From positions 2,669,693 to 2,733,692 of the forward strand of contig NZ_SDHX01000001.1 of assembly GCF_004118375.1 (NCBI RefSeq): a DNA stretch of 64,000 nt, in the 5' to 3' direction. Shown piece by piece: positions 60,921 through 64,000 of this stretch (position 1 is its first letter; every line of letters starts with the position of its first letter). This DNA is from Oleiharenicola lentus (GTDB lineage: Bacteria; Verrucomicrobiota; Verrucomicrobiia; Opitutales; Opitutaceae). The notes beneath the pieces are model-generated. The model saw nothing but the letters and a program-made list of their open reading frames with translations. It was not told the DNA's origin and ran no database searches. The position numbers and the translations under genes were made by a program.

Positions 60921-61985
60921 ATGAATTCGTTCGCTCGCCAACTAGCTCTCGTCACCTTTCTGCTCACTCTGTTCGCACCCATCCGGGCTGCCGCCAGTCT
61001 GGATCCAACCGCTCTCCGTGAGGCTCTCGAGAGCCACGACCGCGCCGTCCACATCCACGATAATTGGATCCGCGACCCTTTCATCACCCTTCAGCCCGAC
61101 GGTTGGTATTACCTCACAGGCACCACGCTCGAAGCCGGCATGGATGGCATCGTCGGCATCTATCTCTGGCGGAGTCTTGACCTCGCCAACTGGGAGCCCC
61201 TGCCCCGCCTGTGGCGATTCGAAGACTCGTCGTGGATCAATCTTTCCCAACCCGTCAAACACCGTGCTGGAAAGCTGCTCGTGTGGGCGCCCGAACTGCA
61301 TCGGGTCGGTGATCGCTGGGCCGTCGTCCACACCACCAACAACGGCTTCGCCAACCTCCTGCGCACCGCCGGTCCCGAACTGAACACACCGCTGGACGAG
61401 CCGATGGGCGCAAGCTTCGGCGGTCGCCACGATCCCTCGATCTTCGTGCATGAGGATGGCACGCCCTGGCTTGTCTGGGGCGTCCTTTCCCTGCAGCCCC
61501 TCAAGCCCGACCTCAGCGGCTACGCCGGCCCACAGATCAATCTGGCACCCAGCGATCGCAGGATGGGCCATGAGGGTTCCTACATCATAAAAATCGGAAC
61601 CAAATATGTCTGGTTTGGCACCGCCTGGTCCACCGACCAGATGCGCAAAGGCACCTACAACCTCTACTACGCCACCGCCGATAAACTCACCGGACCCTAC
61701 GGCCCGCGCCGTTTCGCCGGCCGCTTCCTCGGCCATGGCACGCCGTTCCAAGACAAACAGGGCCGCTGGTGGTGCACCGCCTTCTACAACGCCAATGTGC
61801 CCCCGATCGCCGATGAGCAGGCCCACGCGGAGTTCTCCGACAACGCCTACACCCTTAACCGCCAAGGCACCACGCTAGTCCCGCTTGACGTCACCATCGC
61901 CCCAGACGGCGAAGTGAGCGTTCGCGCCAAGGATCCCCGCTACGCCTCCCCCGGTCCGGAAGAGGTCCAAAAATTCCAACCCTGA
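60921..61985 (+). CDS. Exported GH43-like glycosidase, second of a tandem pair
   Basis: This 354-residue protein has leader MNSFARQLALVTFLLTLFAP and the triad D52 (WIRDPFITLQPDG), D171 (GRHDPSIF) and E218 (GHEGSYIIKIGTKY). It is a tandem paralogue of the upstream gene; a 56-base stretch (61737-61792) is identical to 60622-60677 while flanking parts have diverged. It is shorter in the N-terminal half, lacking an insertion around residues 70-100 of its neighbour, which may change the active-site entrance. It lies 44 bases after its partner and four bases before the DUF1080 gene. Confidence 0.88.
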   Translation: MNSFARQLALVTFLLTLFAPIRAAASLDPTALREALESHDRAVHIHDNWIRDPFITLQPDGWYYLTGTTLEAGMDGIVGIYLWRSLDLANWEPLPRLWRFEDSSWINLSQPVKHRAGKLLVWAPELHRVGDRWAVVHTTNNGFANLLRTAGPELNTPLDEPMGASFGGRHDPSIFVHEDGTPWLVWGVLSLQPLKPDLSGYAGPQINLAPSDRRMGHEGSYIIKIGTKYVWFGTAWSTDQMRKGTYNLYYATADKLTGPYGPRRFAGRFLGHGTPFQDKQGRWWCTAFYNANVPPIADEQAHAEFSDNAYTLNRQGTTLVPLDVTIAPDGEVSVRAKDPRYASPGPEEVQKFQP

Positions 61986-61989
61986 CCCC

Positions 61990-62865
61990 ATGCACCGCTC
62001 CCTCCCCACCTGCCTGCTCCTGCTCTCCTCCGTCCTGACTGCTTTGCTCCGGGCGGCTGACGCCCCCGCCTGGCAACAGCTGCTCGATGCCCAACTCTCC
62101 CGGTGGGAGGTCTGGATCGGCGTCCCCCACTCCAGCGTCACCGGCCTGCCGTCGGATACGCCGCAGTCGGACAACGTCACCAAGGGCACACCCCTCGGCC
62201 TCAACCACGATCCCAAGAAAGTCTTCTCCGTCATCGAGCAGGACGGTCAGCTCGTCCTGAAGATCACCGGAGAAATCTACGGCGGTCTCACCACCCTCGC
62301 CAGTTACGGCGACTATCACTTCTCCTGCCAGGTCCGCTGGGGTGAAAAGAAATGGCCGCCCCGCGAAAATCTCCGCCGCGACTCCGGCCTGCTCTACCAC
62401 TGCACCGGCCCGCACGGCGCTTTCTGGAACGTCTGGAAACGGTGCGTCGAGTTTCAGGTTCAGGAAAAGGACTTCGGCGATCTCTTCATGCTCGCGGGCA
62501 CCGGCGGCGACGTCCGCTACCGCGACCTTGAAGTGAAGGCCCAATACGACCCCAAGGGCATCTGGGATCCCACCCAGCCCCTCCGTCCCCTCGGCCGTGT
62601 CCAACGCTCGGCTGACCACGAGAGCCCCCACGGCGAATGGAGCACGCTCGAGATCTACACCGTCGGCCACCGCGCCATCCACCTCGTCAACGGCCACGTC
62701 GTCATGGCGATCGAAAATATCCGCGTGAACCAGTCAGGTTCGCTCTCCTCCGGCCAGATCCAGATCCAGTCCGAGGGCGCCGAGGTTTACTACCGCGACA
62801 TCAAGCTCCGCCCCATCACCCGGTTTCCCGATAATCTGGCCCGAGCCGCTGGTTTTTCACCCTGA
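61990..62865 (+). CDS. DUF1080-like exported protein (second copy)
   Basis: This 291-residue protein has a signal peptide (ending LLRAADA). The mature region shows a DUF1080/3-keto-disaccharide-hydrolase-like jelly roll: YGGLTTLASYGDYHFSCQVR, LRRDSGLLYHCTGPHGAFWN, CVEFQVQEKDFGDLFML and EWSTLEIYTVGHRAIHLVNG, ending GQIQIQSEGAEVYYRDIKLR. It is larger than the 189-residue copy at 30865. It starts four bases after the GH43 stop, so is co-translated with these glycosidases. Confidence 0.87.
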   Translation: MHRSLPTCLLLLSSVLTALLRAADAPAWQQLLDAQLSRWEVWIGVPHSSVTGLPSDTPQSDNVTKGTPLGLNHDPKKVFSVIEQDGQLVLKITGEIYGGLTTLASYGDYHFSCQVRWGEKKWPPRENLRRDSGLLYHCTGPHGAFWNVWKRCVEFQVQEKDFGDLFMLAGTGGDVRYRDLEVKAQYDPKGIWDPTQPLRPLGRVQRSADHESPHGEWSTLEIYTVGHRAIHLVNGHVVMAIENIRVNQSGSLSSGQIQIQSEGAEVYYRDIKLRPITRFPDNLARAAGFSP

Positions 62866-62910
62866 GGCACACGCGCCTCGCTTGAAATCAGCCCCAAGCA
62901 ACGCCTTCTC

Positions 62911-63951
62911 ATGAAATCCTCCTTCGTCCTGCTCGCCTCTGGACTCCTCCTGGCCGCCGCCACGACATTCGGCGACGTGCCCAAACCTGTTGTCTGGATC
63001 TACACCGACATGTCCGACAAAACCATCCCGGGCAAAAACCACATGGGCACCGTCAACGACCCGGACGACATCTCCGCCATGGCCGGCTACCTCCTGCTGG
63101 CGAACGAATTCGACACCCGCGCCATCATCGTCGCGAGCACCCATCGTCCCGAGCACGCCACCACGCCCGACCAGGCGGCGTGGGCCGATCGCTTCATCGG
63201 CGACGCCTATCGCGCCGAGGTCGCCAATCTCAACGCCAACCTCGGCGGCGGGTTTCCCGCCGACATCACCTTCACCCAATCCTCCATCAAGGAATCCGCC
63301 GAGCGCTACGACCCTGCCAGGACCTACGCTTCGCTCAACGCCTATCCCACCGTGCGCGCCCTCTTCGACGTGGCGGCGCGCGAACCCGCTGGCGGCCTGA
63401 TCAACGTCCTCATCTGGGGCTCGACCACCGAGCCCGCCATCCTCGTCAACCACTGCCTCGCCACCGGTCGCGCCGACGTGCTGAAAAAACTCCGCTTCAT
63501 CGCCCATTGGACCAATTCCCCCCTGCACCAGGGCACGCCGGAAAATCCCGAGCACGTCGCCAACTGCCGCGAGGACGCCGCCGCCTGCGCCTTCCTGAAG
63601 CAAACCGCCGCCGCCGGCCGGATCGACTACCGCGAATGCGGCGCCATCGGGCAGCACGGCATCGTCGGCGGCGCGCCGCGCGGCGCGGAATACTACGAGG
63701 CCTTCAAGGTCAGCCGCCTCGGCCGGATTTTCGCCGAGGGCAAGTTTGTCAACGGCAGCGTCGATCATTCCGACTCCGCGACCTACTGGGTCCTGCTCGG
63801 GACCATGGGAGTCACCCTCGCCGACATTCCCGCCGACGGCACCAACACCGCCGCCCGCGAGCAGGCCAACGAGGACAAGTTCCGCGCCCAGGCCCGCGCC
63901 CTCCACGAGGAACTACTCCGCCGCGCCCGCGCCGCTGACGGCCGGCGCTGA
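62911..63951 (+). CDS. DUF1593-like nucleoside-hydrolase-fold exported protein
   Basis: This 346-residue protein has a signal peptide (ending ATTFGD). WIYTDMSDKTIPGKNHMGTV followed by NDPDDISAMAGYLLLANEFD resembles the metal-site region of nucleoside-hydrolase-like/DUF1593 proteins, and GLINVLIWGSTTEPAILVNH corresponds to the second motif. It lacks the C-terminal Ig-like domain of the protein at 43543. It lies 45 bases after the DUF1080 gene. The role is unknown, but the repeated pairing with DUF1080 and GH43 genes suggests glycan use. Confidence 0.82.
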   Translation: MKSSFVLLASGLLLAAATTFGDVPKPVVWIYTDMSDKTIPGKNHMGTVNDPDDISAMAGYLLLANEFDTRAIIVASTHRPEHATTPDQAAWADRFIGDAYRAEVANLNANLGGGFPADITFTQSSIKESAERYDPARTYASLNAYPTVRALFDVAAREPAGGLINVLIWGSTTEPAILVNHCLATGRADVLKKLRFIAHWTNSPLHQGTPENPEHVANCREDAAACAFLKQTAAAGRIDYRECGAIGQHGIVGGAPRGAEYYEAFKVSRLGRIFAEGKFVNGSVDHSDSATYWVLLGTMGVTLADIPADGTNTAAREQANEDKFRAQARALHEELLRRARAADGRR

Positions 63952-63989
63952 TCGTCGCTTCAGGCAACTCCGCCCCTCCCCCAATACCC

Positions 63990-64000
63990 ATGAAACTCCG
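63990..64000 (+). CDS. Possible start of another gene, truncated by the window edge
   Basis: An ATG at 63990 followed by AAACTCCG (MKL...) has the codon pattern of the many signal peptides in this window and lies 38 bases after the preceding stop. Only the first codons are visible, so this is a suggestion. Confidence 0.35.

Noticed and set aside
1-64000. CRISPR arrays, tRNA, rRNA, insertion sequences, integrases
   Set aside because: No regularly spaced repeats, cloverleaf-like genes, rRNA segments or transposase/integrase motifs were seen on either strand.

Overview
The window looks like part of a polysaccharide-degrading genome of the Verrucomicrobiota, most probably the family Opitutaceae. 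The evidence is indirect: GC-rich DNA, very large TonB-dependent receptors whose mature N-termini read LSPFTVT / LSPFEVT, LacI regulators divergent from those receptors, many exported sulfatases, and the DUF1501, DUF1549/1553, DUF1552 and DUF1592-type cytochrome proteins typical of Planctomycetota and Verrucomicrobiota. No rRNA, tRNA, CRISPR array, insertion sequence or phage gene was seen.

Layout. 1-686: end-truncated multihaem cytochrome (minus). 1127-6904: two iduronate-sulfatase-like enzymes, an unknown exported protein and a putative alpha/alpha-toroid glycosidase. 6914-14515: LacI regulator, divergent TonB receptor, terminator, then a redoxin coupled to a haem-copper monooxygenase-TPR lipoprotein. 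14634-20768: tightly packed acid-sugar module (enolase-superfamily dehydratase, AraD1/FAH protein, sulfatase, GH49-like beta-helix enzyme, lactonase), followed by a decayed sulfatase fragment. 21020-27360 (minus): a complete TtpC-type Ton energy system (DUF3450-like, TtpC/ExbB fusion, ExbB, ExbD, TonB, TPR, unknown exported protein). 27668-50068 (plus): about 22 kb of co-directional exported hydrolases (two GH43, DUF1080, GH27, GH67-like, DUF5060, propellers, DUF1593, GH49-like with Fn3, two arylsulfatases) with an embedded DUF1549/1553 cytochrome plus DUF1501 pair. 50204-55818 (minus): DUF1552 protein, DUF1592-type dihaem protein and a second LacI. 56030-63951 (plus): second TonB receptor, two tandem GH43 paralogues, DUF1080 and DUF1593 proteins, and the first codons of another gene.

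How it may work (inference). This reads as a large utilisation locus for a sulfated, branched heteroglycan. Five intact sulfatases remove sulfate; GH43, GH27, GH49-like and possibly GH67-like enzymes trim and cleave the chain; two regulated TonB receptors import oligosaccharides, energised by a dedicated Ton motor encoded inside the locus; a lactonase, an acid-sugar dehydratase and an AraD1-like protein suggest non-phosphorylative catabolism of a released sugar. No SusD-like protein, inner-membrane sugar transporter, sugar dehydrogenase or sulfatase-maturating enzyme is encoded here. The electron-transfer proteins (four cytochrome genes) and their DUF1501/DUF1552 partners have no assigned role and are the most open part of the system.

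A short oriented element, ATTACGG or a close variant, recurs 45-130 bases upstream of many transcription units and may be a shared promoter or operator element.
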